A stretch of DNA of 64,000 bases, taken from NCBI RefSeq assembly GCF_019279795.1, contig NC_056743.1, forward strand, positions 624,628,248 through 624,692,247, read 5' to 3'. Of the stretch, positions 24,180-36,348 are shown piece by piece (position 1 is the first letter of the stretch; each line of letters starts with the position of its first letter). The notes under the pieces are model-generated. The model was not told where the DNA came from. It did no database searches and saw nothing but the letters and a program-made list of their open reading frames with translations. Both the position numbers and the translations under genes were made by a program. The stretch comes from Protopterus annectens (lineage: Eukaryota > Chordata > Ceratodontiformes > Protopteridae).

Positions 24180-25700
24180 GCGCTTTTCAATAACATCATA
24201 ACTGAAAAGGTAAAGCTAAAAAAATTACTGGGCATATTATAGATGACCAACTGAAATTCAATCACTATATATATCACAGGCAGTCAAAAACATCAAAAAT
24301 AGGTTTCCTATACAGAACAAAAGCCTCCTTCACTGTTGCAGTCAGAAAACACATTACCTCAACTTTCCTACTGCCATCTCTTCTTTATGCTGCCACTGTT
24401 CTTAACAATGTTCAAAGTCACACTAATCTAAACCAGAACAATGGTACAACAAAACTGCCAGATTTGCTACAAAACCTAAACTACAGAACTCACAACTGTC
24501 TGTCACTAAAATAATTAAACTGGTTAGAGCTCCAACAGTACCTAACCCATGCTCAGATAACTACAATCCACAAGCTACCAACAAGCCTGAAAACAGCCCA
24601 GCTCTCAACAACCTAACACAGCATTGCTCCCCCGATAGAATTGAATGTTCCAAGAGTAAATCTCTACTCACTTTAACCAAATCTTATAAAACTGCAAACT
24701 CAAACAGCAATGCTAAACTATGGAATCTTATCCCCCAATTAGTGAAATCAAATTGAAATGCAAACTCTTTCAAAACACAACTAAAGATACACCTAATTAG
24801 TACATGAGTTTGCTTCTGTATGTCAACAGGATAATCCACTAGTCTTCCTTGGCCACCACAGTGTTGTTTTAATAATACACTGATATTCTTTCTGCTCAAG
24901 AAATTTAATCCATTCCATCCAGTCCATGGCAAAATATGTGGAATATATGATGTCTACCTCCAATCTTCTATATCCTTCTCTCCTAACTCCTATTGCATTC
25001 TTGCAATTCTATCATCCCTACCTCACCACTACACTACCACACTGTCTGTACTATCTTTATGTTAATACCCTCTCTACTACTCTTTTATTATCTCAAGTTC
25101 TTTTACCTTTTCTTCAGTATCCAACATTATGCAGTTCTAGTGCCTCATTTGGAGTTCTTTTAACTTTTTGATTCATCTATTACAGAATCTACTCACCGGT
25201 AAAATCAGCTTTTTCCATCTCACCATGTTTTGTCACCACCACTCTAAATTCACCCTCTTTCAGGAAATCATACTTCATTTACCACTACAACCCTCTGTAC
25301 CTCTGTCCTCCAAACTACACCTTTCTCCACCCATCTTCAATGTCTGCTTATACTACTTAACTTACTGGAACATTCTCTGAATTATTAATTTGATTCAAGT
25401 AATGCATGTACATATTTCCCACACTGATTAATACCTTGTATACCTAAATTTCACAGGTATTATGCAATGAATAGTAATCTTTTTGTAATATCTTAAAATC
25501 TTTCACAAATGTTTAGCTTAGAAGAATTAAGTTTAAATATGACATCCTCTTTGCATACCTGTATATCTAATCTGCAATGTCAATGCATTTCTTCTCTAAT
25601 TTGATTTTTGAGCTTGGATTATTATTATTTCAATTGTGTTGTAACATGTTTGGAGCATCCCCAAGATTATTTGTCCAGTCTGGAGATCCTAGCAAAGCTT
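24180..25700 (+). mobile_element. L2-C LINE fragment, ORF2 C-terminus and 3' UTR
   Basis: The plus-strand translation from 24240 gives DDQLKFNHYI, KIGFLYRTKASFTVAVRKHI and LLPSLLYAATVLNNVQ. These match in order the L2-C copy at 40388-41777 (DGHLKFNIHI, KLGMLYRNNLFLS, SSLLYGTPLLTN). The coding end is near 24805 (NSFKTQLKIHLIST). A long 3' UTR follows and the end signature is weak (GGAGCATCCCC near 25655). Stops are present. It is 5'-truncated just after the L1 3' end. Confidence 0.7.
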
Positions 25701-25739
25701 GATCTGGACCTAGAGAAAGAAAGAAGATTATAGTGCTTT

Positions 25740-26810
25740 ATAAAAGTATGTATAAAAGAGCAAGTAGAAGCTTCTAGAATACTTCTAGAATTCATCCATT
25801 TCCAAAAAGCCATAGATTAAGCCAAGGCCATTATAGAGTGGCCTTGATCCTGCCTAGAATAGTTTTGTTATGGTGATTATATCAAAAGGTAATAACCTTA
25901 GACAACCATCTGGAAATAGTCTGTTTTGACACAGGTTGTCCCCTTTTCCTACTTTCACAAGAAGTGAAAAATTGATCTGTATATCTGAAAGATTTAGTTC
26001 TGTAAATATAGTACATGAGTTGTCTGTGGACATCCAAGGTATGGATTATCCTTTCTCCTTCATTTTTAGGTTCAGGAAAGAAAACAGGGAGACGGAGAGT
26101 TGGCTTAAAGTAAACTTGGATACCACTTTAGACATAAAAGAAGGATTAGTTCTCAAAGAAACCCAGTCTCTGTATGGAAAATGAGATTGGGTTGACTTAC
26201 CATAAGAGCTTATAACTCAGATATCATTCCTACAGAGGTCAGAACAATCAGTAAAACTGTGTTCCATATTAACACCCTCGAATCAGCCAGGTTGGCAGAA
26301 TTTATCACAAAATTAAGATCCCAAGGAGAGTGGCCACTGGTTTTCTTGGAGGCCTGTTATATAAAACTCCTTTCAAAAACTTTTTGACATGAGACTGGAT
26401 TGAAAGAGGAGTACTCATGGGCAGACATGCTGAAATGGCAGATAAATTAACCTTGCTGGAGGAATAAGAAAGGCCGTAGGATAGTAACTCAAACAAATAT
26501 TGTAAAGCTAGAGAATAACTAACCCTGAATGAGTGCTGGTTATGTTGTTGGAACCAACTAGAAAACCTTTTCCATTTGCTATTATATAAGTTTTCTTAGT
26601 AGCAGGATTGCTTGCCTCCATTAGTACCTGTTGCATGCCCTCAGTAAACAGGTGCCTAAAGGAAATTAAGACCCTATCATCCAGGCAGTCGACTGAAGTT
26701 GATTGATGTTGGGGTGTATCAAAGACCCCTGTTATTGTGTGAATAGATCCAACCTGTGAGGAAGATTGTGGAAATTGCCCCTGGCAATTTGGAAAAGAAG
26801 TGAGAACCAC
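25740..26810 (-). pseudogene. DIRS-A tyrosine recombinase (broken)
   Basis: The N-terminal core-binding part is seen as MEASNPATKKTYIIANGKGF (26625-26570) and the motif SLKVNLSAISAC-like 'SSSKVNLSAISACLP' (26460-26415), then VKKFLKGVLYNRPPRKPV. The region ending in RKRGQPVSKQTISRWL reads from about 25970 to 25900. The C-terminal 'AHST.MA' block near 25835, where DIRS recombinases carry the catalytic H..R, has lost the arginine, and CSFIHTFIKHY lies near 25745. Several stops. Assignment rests on motif order; no alignment was run. Confidence 0.6.
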
Positions 26811-26846
26811 AGTTTACTGGGCCAGACGTGAGCCAACACAATGATC

Positions 26847-27548
26847 TTAGTGGATTCCTACTGAATCTTCAGAAGTACCCTGAATATTAGTGGAAAGGGA
26901 GGAAAAGCACACAGGAACATTCCTATCCAAAGAAAAGAAAAGACATCCATCTTCCAGGCCCTCTTGCATGAAGTACTGTAAGATATTCTTTCCATTTGAT
27001 TGTTCAGAAAGGAGGCAAAGTGGTCTTCTTGAGGAACTCTCCAAAGATGGATCAAATCTTAGAACACCCCGATCTAGTTTCCATTCATATGGGTCTACTC
27101 TGGTCCTACTCGCCTCTTCTGCCACACAGTTTTGCTCTGACAGAATATAGGATGGCTGTAGAGTGAGGATGTGCAGTGAAGCTATATCCCAAAATAACAT
27201 GGCTAGTTTGCAAAGGGAATACATCCTGGTTCTCCCTTGCTTGTTGATGTACAACATGACTGTGACATTGCCAATAATTGCTTGAAGATGTCCTAAGGAC
27301 CAAAGATGGTTCAGAGAGTTGAGTGCCTTCAGTAAAGCAAGCATACCCTTGATATTTAAATGCTTGCATCTATCCTTGGTGTGCCACACCTCTTGTATTT
27401 TTATCGCTCCTGAAACTGCTCCCCAAGCAAAGTCTAAGCAGTCTGTCTTGAATGTCTGCTTTGGAGCCGGGAGTAAGTAGGGGAGATCTGAATTTAATGA
27501 TATCTGTTGTCTCCACCAAATGATTTCTCTTTTAACAACTGCCAGCAT
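26847..27548 (-). pseudogene. DIRS-A RNase H region (open for 233 codons)
   Basis: The open frame contains TDCLDFAWGAVSG (first catalytic D strand), HLNIKGMLALLKALN (E helix, E replaced by G), GNVTVMLYINKQGRTRMYSL (the DN.T..YINKQGGT.S block, with D lost to G) and LSEQNCVAEEASRTR (E.N..AD..SR block, D replaced by E). This pattern is specific to DIRS/Ngaro RNase H. Loss of several acidic residues means it is inactive despite the open frame. Confidence 0.8.
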
Positions 27549-27771
27549 TGGTATTTGAAAAGATAACAGTTGTTGGTGCTGGGAAAAAAAGAGATTTCAG
27601 ATATGACTGTATCATTCTCTCACTGAGTCTTGCTAGGGGTATCATGAGATTCATAGATGCCATGAGACCCAAAATCCTGAGGGCATGACTCTGGTACTAC
27701 TTTACAGTGGCAGATGTCTCAGTGAAAAACCTTAGAAATAGATCTGTTTCTTCCCGCAGATGAAATACTCT

Positions 27772-28560
27772 TTAAACTGAGGTGTCTAGTTGACATCCAA
27801 GGAACATGATCCTGTGTGAAGAAATCAAGAAAGACTTATGTTCTCTTGGAATCCCAGCTTTTGTAAGAGATCTCTCACTCAAGAGACAGATTCCTGACAC
27901 TTTGAAAAAGACTCTGCAAAGATAAGTAAGATATCTAAATATGGAAGCATGGATACCCTGTAGCCTGCAGTGAGTTATAACTGGAGCTAGATATTTTGTG
28001 AACATTCCTGGTGCAATGGATAGTCCAAAGGGTAAGCACAGGACTGATACTTTGGGCCAGACACACAAAACCTTAAAAAATGTCTGAAGTCTGGATGAGT
28101 AGGAATGATAAGCATCTTTTAAATCTCGTGTTACCAGGAAACTTGAAAGAAGAAGAAGGAGAGGAAACACGTTGTGAAATTATATCATTTTGAATTTGGG
28201 CACTATAGCAAACAGGTTTAGGAAAGAAAGATCCAAAACTTTTCTCCTAGCATCTTCTTTCTTTGGATCTAGGAACATTCTTAAATAAAAAAAAACATTC
28301 CCCACCTGGGAAGGAGGAACTGGTTCTATAACTCCTTGGAACAGTATGTGAAGATGAATTGGTGAAAATAAAAGAGTCTGATTTGGAGGATAAGGAATTA
28401 CACCCTGGAAAGGAGGAACTTCCTCCCACTGCCACCTTTAACCATGCTGATTGATTTCTAGAGCCCATTTGTCTGAAACTATCTGTTGCCAAAGAAAAAT
28501 GAAGATTCAGATTTTTTGGGAAGAGAAAAGGGGCCAGGCCTAGGTGGGAGGGGATCACAA
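27772..28560 (-). pseudogene. DIRS-A reverse transcriptase (broken)
   Basis: The distal part (28170-27772) shows LRDLKDAYHSYS-like 'TRDLKDAYHSYSSRLQTFFK' (motif A with D), VSVLCLPFGLSIAPGMFTKY (motif B), 'IFRYLTYLCRVFFKV', where the YLDD box is replaced by YLTY, and IMFLGCQLDTSV. Upstream frames to 28560 give the LDP.K..G.RR / LDLS.LN region, in pieces. The catalytic YLDD loss makes it inactive. Confidence 0.75.
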
Positions 28561-28578
28561 GGTCTCTTGAATAGTTAT

Positions 28579-29704
28579 TCAGATTTCTTGGACTGTACTT
28601 GGTCTTCCAAGGTTTGAGACCTCATTTGGAATCCCTTTGCCATTTCTTTTCAAAAGTCTGTTTAACTGAATTTTGTTGATATTGTTTATTCTGCTTTTTG
28701 ACAAAATTGGATGAGGGGATACAAAATCCCTTTGAAAATTTGGAAAAGGAGTGTGAAAAATCTTAGATATTCCCTGGATCAGCTTGTCCCTTTCATCACA
28801 CTTTTTGATCACCTCTGTAGTAGAGGGGCCAAACACTAAATCTCTGTCCAAGGGTGAATCTCATTTTTAAGACCATCTTGGAGGTTCTGAGAATGCAGCC
28901 ATGCAAACCTCCTCAAAACAATACCAGTGGTCATAGCCCTGGATGTAGCATCAACAGAATCATGCACACACTGCAAACAATGAGCACTGACCTCTGCAAT
29001 AAAAGAAAGTATGTTATTTAAAGCAGATTTTTCTTCACAAGAAGAAATTGCATGTAAAGCATTCTTCATACTTATGCAGTTAGAACAAACTATAACATTT
29101 GAGCCTGACAGTTCAAAATCTGAAAATCAAAGTTGCAGAAAGAGTACGATTGAACTGACTATATGATTATCAGCAGTGAGATCATCTAGAGATATAGCTA
29201 CTGGGTCAGGTTTGGGAATAGTATATAAAAATCTGAGTAACTTTATACAATGTATCTGGCTTTCTAGGGCAACTGACTGGCTGCCAGGAAAATTGCAGCC
29301 AGTAATACTCACATCCTCTAAAGAAGATAGAACAGGTGGAATGTGTGTGGGATTGGGAAAATCTTTCTGTAACAATTCATAGTATTGCCTGAGGGACTGA
29401 GAAACCTCAATGTTCTCCAACTGAAAACACTGGAGCATTCTAGCAATAGCCTCTGAGAAAAACAGACCCCCACAGAGAAAATAAGAAAATGACCTCTACT
29501 CTCCTCTGAGTCTGAATCAGAAATCTGAGAAGAAATCCCCATATCTAACCACATATCTTCCATTTCAGATTCACAGTCTTTAATCTCTTCAGGAAAAGAG
29601 GTACCCCTCTTTCTTTTACTAGAAGCTACTTTACAAGAAGGATCAACAGCCCGAATTAAAGCCTGAGCCAGACCCAGTAAACTACTCTTATCCAAAGAAT
29701 TCAA
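28579..29704 (-). pseudogene. DIRS-A gag-like region (broken)
   Basis: Three successive minus-strand frames (29704-29318, 29438-29127, 29069-28579) precede the RT. Recognisable features are an acidic stretch with DSDSEESRG, a helical segment ATSRAMTTGIVLRRFAWLHS (typical of DIRS gag: 'ARA....L.RR..WL') and PSTTEVIKKCDERDKLIQG. The protein is assumed to be the structural ORF by position and these motifs. Overlapping frames show frameshifts. Confidence 0.6.
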
Positions 29705-29835
29705 AGAGGATTAGATTCACACTTGATTTTCTATTTATAACAGAGCTCCCTGCCTATGAAATTTAGGAGTCTCTGGAAAATACCTATGTAGTAGTTTCTT
29801 TGGTGGGCTTGTGTGTACTTTGCTATGACTTCCAT

Positions 29836-30630
29836 TATGCCAGTGCTGTAGCCACTGCAGCATTATATGGACTTTTCTGCACTGGATGATTGTATCATGC
29901 CATGCTCTAGCTAGTGTACCAGTGCATTGACTGTGTTGCACTGGAAGGTTCAAATGTGCCAGTGTTGTGGTCAATGCCACAGCACATGGAATGTGCCACG
30001 CTGGAATATTCGAATGTGTCAGTGTTGTGGCCATTGCAGCAATATATGGAATTTTCTGCACTGGATGATTGTATCATACCATGCTCTATCTAGTTTAGCA
30101 GCACACTGAAATGGAAGGTTGAAATGTGCCAGTGTTGTGGTCAGTGGAGCAGCACATGGACTGTGCCACACTGGCAGGTTCAAATGTGCCAGTGTTGTGG
30201 TCAATGCATCAGCACTTGGAATGTGTCACATTAGAAGATTGAAATGTGCCTGTGTTGTGGCAATTGCAGCAGCATATGGATTGTGCTGCAATGGATGATT
30301 ATATCATGTCATGCTCTAGCTAGCATAATAGCACATTAAATGTACCCACTGGAATGTTGAAATGTGCCAGTGTTGTGATCAGTGCAACAGCACATAGAAT
30401 GTGCCACACTGGAAGGTTAAAATGTGCCAGTGTTGTGGTCAGTGCAGCAGCACTTGGAATGTGCCATACTGGAAGGTTGAAATGTGTTAGTGTTGTGGTC
30501 AGTGCAGCAGCACATGGAATGTGCCACACTGGAAGGTTGAAATGTGCCAGTGTTGTGGTCAGTGCAACAGCACATGGAATGTGCCACACTGGAAGGTTGA
30601 AATGTGCTAGTGTTGTGGTCAGTGCAGCAG
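29836..30630. repeat. 60-bp satellite-like array, about 13 units
   Basis: The unit contains GAAATGTGCCAGTGTTGTGG, TCAGTGCAGCAGCACATGGA and ATGTGCCACACTGGAAGGTT, exactly 60 bp (20 codons). The last five units (from about 30355) are very similar. The earlier part mixes a variant, CTGCACTGGATGATTGTATC..CATGCTCTAGCTAG, seen near 29878, 30058 and 30288, suggesting a higher-order arrangement. Both strands are open through much of the array. It directly abuts the 5' side of DIRS-A. Confidence 0.93.
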
Positions 30631-30699
30631 AAAATTATAGATGATGTTCAAAAGAGGAAACATGCACTTCTACTATGGACAGTTTCAGTGACACCTGTC

Positions 30700-31800
30700 C
30701 CCAGTTGCTAGCTCCTTCCTTTATGCTAGTTCAGTATTCCAAGAAGAATAATCCTCTCAAGGCAAATAAAGGTAGTCAAGCACCAATTGGTCTTGACCCA
30801 TTTAGTTCACTCTGGAAAGTCTAAGACGCAAACTTCAAATGGGATCTCTACAGCCAGACAGCTACTCAGGACTGCATGTGGAAAGGTGGTCTTCTGAGTT
30901 TGACCCACTTTGGAGAACTATCACCAAGAACTAATGCATTCTGGATATCGTCCAAAATATCCACATCTTGAAATTATTTGGGTAGTCGCCATCATAAGCT
31001 CCTTTGAAAGACCATTTAGTCTCCATGACGTTTCTGAGCATAGTTAAATTGCATTTTTCAAAAAGGGTGTACAGTCTGTTTATATTTTGGAAAAAAAGAA
31101 TGGGGTTTCTATCCTCACCTCTTCCTCATTCTAAAAGAGATGGGACTATTCTACCTAATCCTAGAGATCAGCAACTTAAGAAACTCATTTGGTATGTCAC
31201 AGTCTGAATGACTACTTTTCAGTGGATCACATCTGTTGCCAAAGGAGGACTTAGATGTGGCTAATAGACATGAAAGATGATGGCTAATTTCTATCACGCC
31301 AGGGTTTCAAAGCTTTATAGGGATTCCTTCACTTCACTCTGGAACATCACTACCTTCAGCATAAAGTGTTAACAAATAGTAAAGATTTTCCAGCTTTGGG
31401 ATAACCAAAGGAATGAACATTTATCCATAGAAGAGACCCTGGTACTTCCCAATTCTGGTCATTGCAGTCATGTTCTAGGTAGGTTGGCTATGGATATATT
31501 TGCTCCTCATGGCAGGAGAGATGTACGCCTTTCTATCTTTTCATCTGATTCTGTGCCCGATCTCCAAATTCAGACATTGAAAAATCAGCACTCATCCTCA
31601 TCACACAGTGGTACAAGAGAAAGGTGTAGTTTCAGATCTCTAAGTCCCCAGCATTGCAAGAATCTATTGAAGTACAAGACAGAGAAGTTTCCCCTCAGCA
31701 GGGCAACAACATGCTGCTCTTTCAGACCACCTGATCCCAGCAGATCTTTTGGTGCAAGCTTTGGAGAGTGAGGAGGTTACCAGAAAGTATTTCACTTACA
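30700..31800 (+). mobile_element. DIRS-type RT relic (DIRS-C)
   Basis: Scattered plus-strand frames resemble DIRS/Ngaro RT: KKNGVS/ 'LFLILKE.G..LILEISNLRNSF' (31110-31185), 'HLLPKEDLDVANRHER' near 31225-31270 (motif A region), PGFQSFIGIPSLHSGT near 31300-31345, and MYAFLSFHLIL near 31520, which stands where MYAYLDD is expected. All catalytic residues are lost and frames shift often. Call is probable rather than certain. Confidence 0.5.
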
Positions 31801-32440
31801 TATTCTGCTTAATGGAAGGTGTTTCCATTTGGTGAAGAAGTATCCCCTATCCTGAGGTAATGAGTTACAGGTGATCTTTACCTATCTCAGGTACCTGTGT
31901 TAGCGAGGTATTAGTTATTTCACAGTCAAAGTGCCTGCTGTGCCACTCATCATAGCTTGAGGAAGGCAGAAGTGTGGCCCAGTACAGGTTGTAAAGAAAA
32001 CCCTTTATGGAATTCTGCATCTTGACTCACCATTGAAAACCCCATTCTTCTTGAGATTTGAGCTTAATGTCTGACATTCTTGCACATCACACATTTCAAG
32101 TAGATGATGTGGTCCAAATGGAGAGATGATAAAATCAGCAAGCAAAGGAGAATAGTATTGCTGGAACTGAATTCATCTTCAAGTCTTGGTGAGTACATTC
32201 ATGAGGTGGACCTTTTTTTTACAAAATCTAACCAAGACAGCACTGACATATAGATGGTATTTCATATAGCATATATCATGGACAGAAGTAGGTTAAAAAT
32301 AAAAAAAGACAGCTGGGTGTGTAGGTCCCAGGATAAAAAAGTGCCCAATCCTGGTAGGCACACTGGTGCCAGGACTGGAAAAAATGACAGTGTAGAACCC
32401 TCAAGACAAGGAAACAATCCTACAATGAAGTTAGGCTAGG
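31801..32440. other. unassigned sequence
   Basis: Nothing recognised. The RLE-LINE may start before 32440, but no 5' end was identified. Confidence 0.4.
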
Positions 32441-32452
32441 CTCAAGGGGAGG

Positions 32453-33170
32453 ATGCCCCCCATTGTAGGAGGAAGCAGTAGTCCACAAAAATCACAAAAA
32501 CTAATAGGCCAAAAAACAGCCATAAAGATGACAGAGTGGACTACTGAGGATAAGAAAGAAATTATGCATTGTTACTATTATGCAAGAAGCCCAGAAATTC
32601 CAGATAGAAGATATATAAAAAGATTAAGAGACAAATTACAGGAAAGAAAAATACTTGCACAAGAAAAACTGTTAAAAGCTTCAAATGCAAATTTGTGTTC
32701 ATTAGTACAACAGATTCACAAGTAGTGTTGTCGCCTCACAGTAAGATGCTGTCCGGTTCGATTCTCAGCTAGAGTGTCTTCTGCATGGAGACATGCGTGA
32801 ATGGGCATACCTTCGTTGAAGGTTGTACGTCAGGGTTGGTAACTCGGCATGTAAAAATCAACTACCAATCATTAGCGGACCGGAGTTCCGCTGTAGCGAC
32901 CCCTAACCGGGAAAAGCAGAAAGACACAACAAGTACAACAGATTCACGAAAAACATTATATAGACCAAGAAACCTTGGGTTGTTTGAAAAGCAAGTGCCT
33001 GAGAAAGTGCAAAAGTATAAAAAACAAAATCTAGAGATTTTTGAAAGGTATAAAAAAGAAACATGGACATGGGAAAGAAAGATAAATCTGATACAGTGCA
33101 ATATTTATGCAAAGGAGAAAGTCAAACTAATCAATACAAAAAAGACCTCCAAAGATATTTGAAGAAAATT
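32453..33170 (+). pseudogene. RLE-LINE N-terminal ORF region, split by a SINE
   Basis: A 90-codon frame starting 32453 includes EWTTEDKKEIMHCYYYAR and RRYIKRLRDKLQERKIL, resembling the N-terminal 'W..E.....CYY.A....GY.KRL' segment of RLE-LINE proteins. It ends right after the SINE's left target duplication. The sequence resumes after the right duplication in the same sense (QQIHEKHY). Downstream frames are Lys-rich and interrupted. Confidence 0.55.
32720..32931 (+). mobile_element. tRNA-derived SINE, V-SINE-like, with 16-bp target duplication
   Basis: The head is tRNA-like, with TAGTGTTGTCGCCTCACAGT then the B box GGTTCGATTC at 32755-32764. Next come GTCTTCTGCATGGAGACATG and a tail containing AGTTCCGCTGTAGCGACCCC then TAACCGGGAAAAGCAGAAAG. 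This is the well-known vertebrate V-SINE/DANA-type structure. AGTACAACAGATTCAC flanks it at 32704-32719 and 32932-32947. Transcription would be by RNA polymerase III from internal A and B boxes. Only about 212 bp long. Confidence 0.88.
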
Positions 33171-34494
33171 ACAGGCAAAGGTACCCAGATATGGAAAATT
33201 TCAGAATACATACAATAAGATCACAAAGGGGACTGTAGAAAAGAAAAGTAGTAAAGTATAAGTTAAACAAATAGAAGTTGCAATTATGGAATACCTGTGA
33301 AGTTAAGGATTTAGTGTAGAAGGCCTAACACAAGTTATGTCACAGCATGATGAAACAATGAGTCCCACGAGTAAGGAGAAACAGGAGGAGGGAAAGACAT
33401 CTGAAGAAGAAATATGGACATGGGAAAGAAAGAGATATAATATGGAGCAATAGTCATGCAAAATACAAAGCAAAACGAATCAATACAAAATGAGCATCAC
33501 TAGAGATATTTCAAGAGAAATACAGGCAAAGGCATCCAAATATGAAACATTTTCCAATACAGAAAATAAGAAAACAAAGAAAGGAAAGAAGAAAAGAAGA
33601 TTAGTAATGGAGAAGTAAATAAATAAAAACTGAAGTTATGGATGACCTGTGAAGTAAAGGATTTAGTGCAGAAAATCTAACTCTGGTAACATCACTGCAT
33701 GATAGAACAATGAGTCCTCAAATTAAAGAGAAATCGTTGGAGCAGAAAGCATTTGATCAGTTGCCATATGAAGATACTTTGGAGCCTTCAGTAGGAAACC
33801 AGTAAAAATTTCATCTGGAGTTGCACTGCAAGGGAATGGACATGAAACAGTGGCAACTCTGATGCAGTCAGTGTTGTGGAGTGATAGGCCAGTGAGTTCC
33901 CATGTGAAAGACCAACTGATGACACAGGATGAAGCTGAAGAGAATATGTCACAGGAGGATGTTTTGGAACTTTCTGTTGAATCCCTGTAGGAAATGCAGA
34001 ACAAAGGATGTGTCCTTAGTTTAGAAGAAAATGATCTAAAGGAAGAGTTGCTTAATTTAATAGAGATGGATATGCATATGAAGATCAATGAAAAAATAGA
34101 TTACAGAAAGTTAATAAGACCCAAAATGTTAGAAGATTGATAAAACAAATGAACACAGTAATCAAGTCTGTTCATAGAAATTCATGTGAAATAACAGAAG
34201 TAAATAGGGTATAATACTGTGTAACTAAATTAATAACAAATAAAGTCTTATCACAAATACACAGGTCAGTAAGGGAAAGGAAGGGAAGAAATCAAATTCC
34301 ATCATGGACGTATCAAATAGAGAAAACTATAAAGCAATTAAGACAAGAAGTATCAGAAGAGGTAACAGATCAACAAAAATACTTAGAAAGATAGACATGA
34401 TAAAAGCTACATGCATTATCAGAACAGACCAGGATCTATCTCAGACTACTGTGAATAATAAACTAAAGATATCAGCATAGACAAAAAAGAAGAT

Positions 34495-36240
34495 ATGCAG
34501 ATAAATATAATGGAAAAGTACAAATTAAGCAATTCATTGACGATCCAAAAAACTTTTATAGAGAATTGGGAAACAAGGCAAAAGGAAAGAAACACCACCA
34601 GAAAAAGAAGAAAGACATTTTGGAGAAATATCCATGAAGATTCTGTTCAACATATCAAAGAAGCTAAATGGATAGAAGAGGTAAACGAAATAGTGAGAAG
34701 TTCAAATGTACAGGATATGAAATGGAATGAAGTAACGGCCAAAGAAATTGAGACAAAATTAAGAAAAGCTCCTAGGTGGAAAACCTCAAGCCCAGATGCT
34801 GTGCCTAACTTCTGGCTAAACGTATTAACATCTTTACATGAAGAGTTAACCCTGAGTGAAAACTATTTATATGTGCACTCCAAACAGATGCCAACCTGGT
34901 TAACAATAGGAAAAATGATACTCCTCCTTAAGAGTGAACCTGCGCAATATCCTAAAAGCTATAGACCAATAACTTGTCTTCCAGTGATGTGTAAACTATA
35001 CACTGGAATTGACACCGACAGAGTTTATAGTCATTTGGAAGAAAACTCAGTCAAGGCAATAGAACAAAAGGGTAACAAAAGTATATGTCATATGGAACAA
35101 AGTATTATTTGTTGTCAAATAAAATCATAATGAAAAATTGCAAAAAGGGGGAGAATCTAAATATGGTATGGATAGACTACAAAAAAGCATTTGATAGCAT
35201 CCCACATTCATGGATGAAGGAGTGCTTTACAAATGTATAAGATACACCCTTCATTGATTGATTACATTACACTAACCATGAAAATGTGGCAAACCACTTT
35301 GTAGCTAAGCCATGATGAAGGACAAATTATTATCCCAAAGATAAAAATTCAAAAGGAGATATTTCAGGGTGACGTTTTCTCATCACTGCTCTTTTGTCTT
35401 CCCTTAGCCCTTTAAGTGTCTACTTAAATTAGGTCATGGTTACAATTTTGCTCCCAGAAAATAACAAAGTGTAAAGACTTCTCATCTTCTCTGTGTCAAT
35501 GATTTAAAACTGTATCGCTCATCAGATGATGAACTAAAAGTTCAACTACAAGTGGTCAACATTTTCTCAGATGATGTAAGAATGTCATTTGGTCTTGATA
35601 AATGTACAAATGCAACCTTTAAAGCAGGAAAGCTGCAGCATTAAGAAAATATCAGTCTGGGGTGGAATGTGATATAAAGGAACTTGAGTAAGAGAAAGTG
35701 TATAAATATTTGGGAATTGATGAAGGATTGACAATAAAACATGAACATGAAATGTGAAAAAAATAGTAAGGAAGAAGACTAAAATTTATACTAAAAACAG
35801 CCTTGACATCTAGGGAAAAAGTCCAAGCTAAAAATCAATTTGCTGTTCCTGTTCTAACCTACAGTTTTGGGGTGATTGACTGGCCCCAAAAGGTATTGGA
35901 TCAGTTAGACAGGAAAACATAAAAAATGCTTCAAGCTTATCAAATGATTTATAAAAAACAGTGTATACCAATATTATATACTCCCCATTCTGAAGGAGGT
36001 ATGGGCCTCCCAGAAATTGATTACATGTATAGATCTGCAGTCGTGGGACTGCATACATATCTGCTGACCTCACAAGACCCAAATGTAGTGAAGGTTTTAA
36101 AGCATGAGGTGAACAAGTCTAAGATTACTTCCCTGCTTGGTTTAGCAGAAACATATTGGTGTCAAGCGGTAATGGATATCAAACCAGAATTAGACAAAAA
36201 AAGGCAGCAACTGAAGTTGCCAAAAAAAAAACAAATGTAA
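34495..36240 (+). pseudogene. RLE-LINE reverse transcriptase (broken)
   Basis: A 211-codon frame (34495-35130) has PRWKTSSPDAVPNFWLNVLT, PTWLTIGKMILLLKSE and SYRPITCLPVMCKLYTGID. After a frameshift, NLNMVWIDYKKAFDSIPHSW (35155-35215) is motif A with its D. The YADD region (about 35350-35540) is unreadable. KYLGIDEGLTIKHEHEM (35703-35753), then a 104-codon frame (35926-36240) with ILYTPHSEGGMGLPEIDYMY, is the thumb. It is inactive. Confidence 0.75.
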
Positions 36241-36348
36241 GAATATAAAGTGAAAGATCAGATGAGATGGCAAGATATATGAAAAAGGCATAAATATAGT
36301 TGCAAGTACAGAAAACTCTTTGAACAACCTCACATCGATCAGGACTGA

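Larger units (their letters stand above)
25700..29720 (-). mobile_element. DIRS-type tyrosine-recombinase retroelement (DIRS-A)
   Basis: Read right to left: gag-like segment (29704-28579), reverse transcriptase (28560-27772), RNase H (27548-26847) and tyrosine recombinase (26810-25740). This is the DIRS order, and there is no integrase or aspartic protease. It is the most complete DIRS copy in the window, but each module has stops or frameshifts. Terminal repeats were not identified. DIRS elements integrate by recombinase via a circular intermediate and leave no target duplication, so boundaries are approximate. Confidence 0.75.

Noticed and set aside
30320..30644. Repeat protein gene with WHIPCA-type motifs
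   Set aside because: Both strands are open across the 60-bp array and there is no start context or neighbouring coding sequence; a satellite explains it.
32720..32790. Functional tRNA gene
   Set aside because: The B box is present, but the molecule lacks a tRNA cloverleaf end, continues into a SINE body and is flanked by a target duplication.
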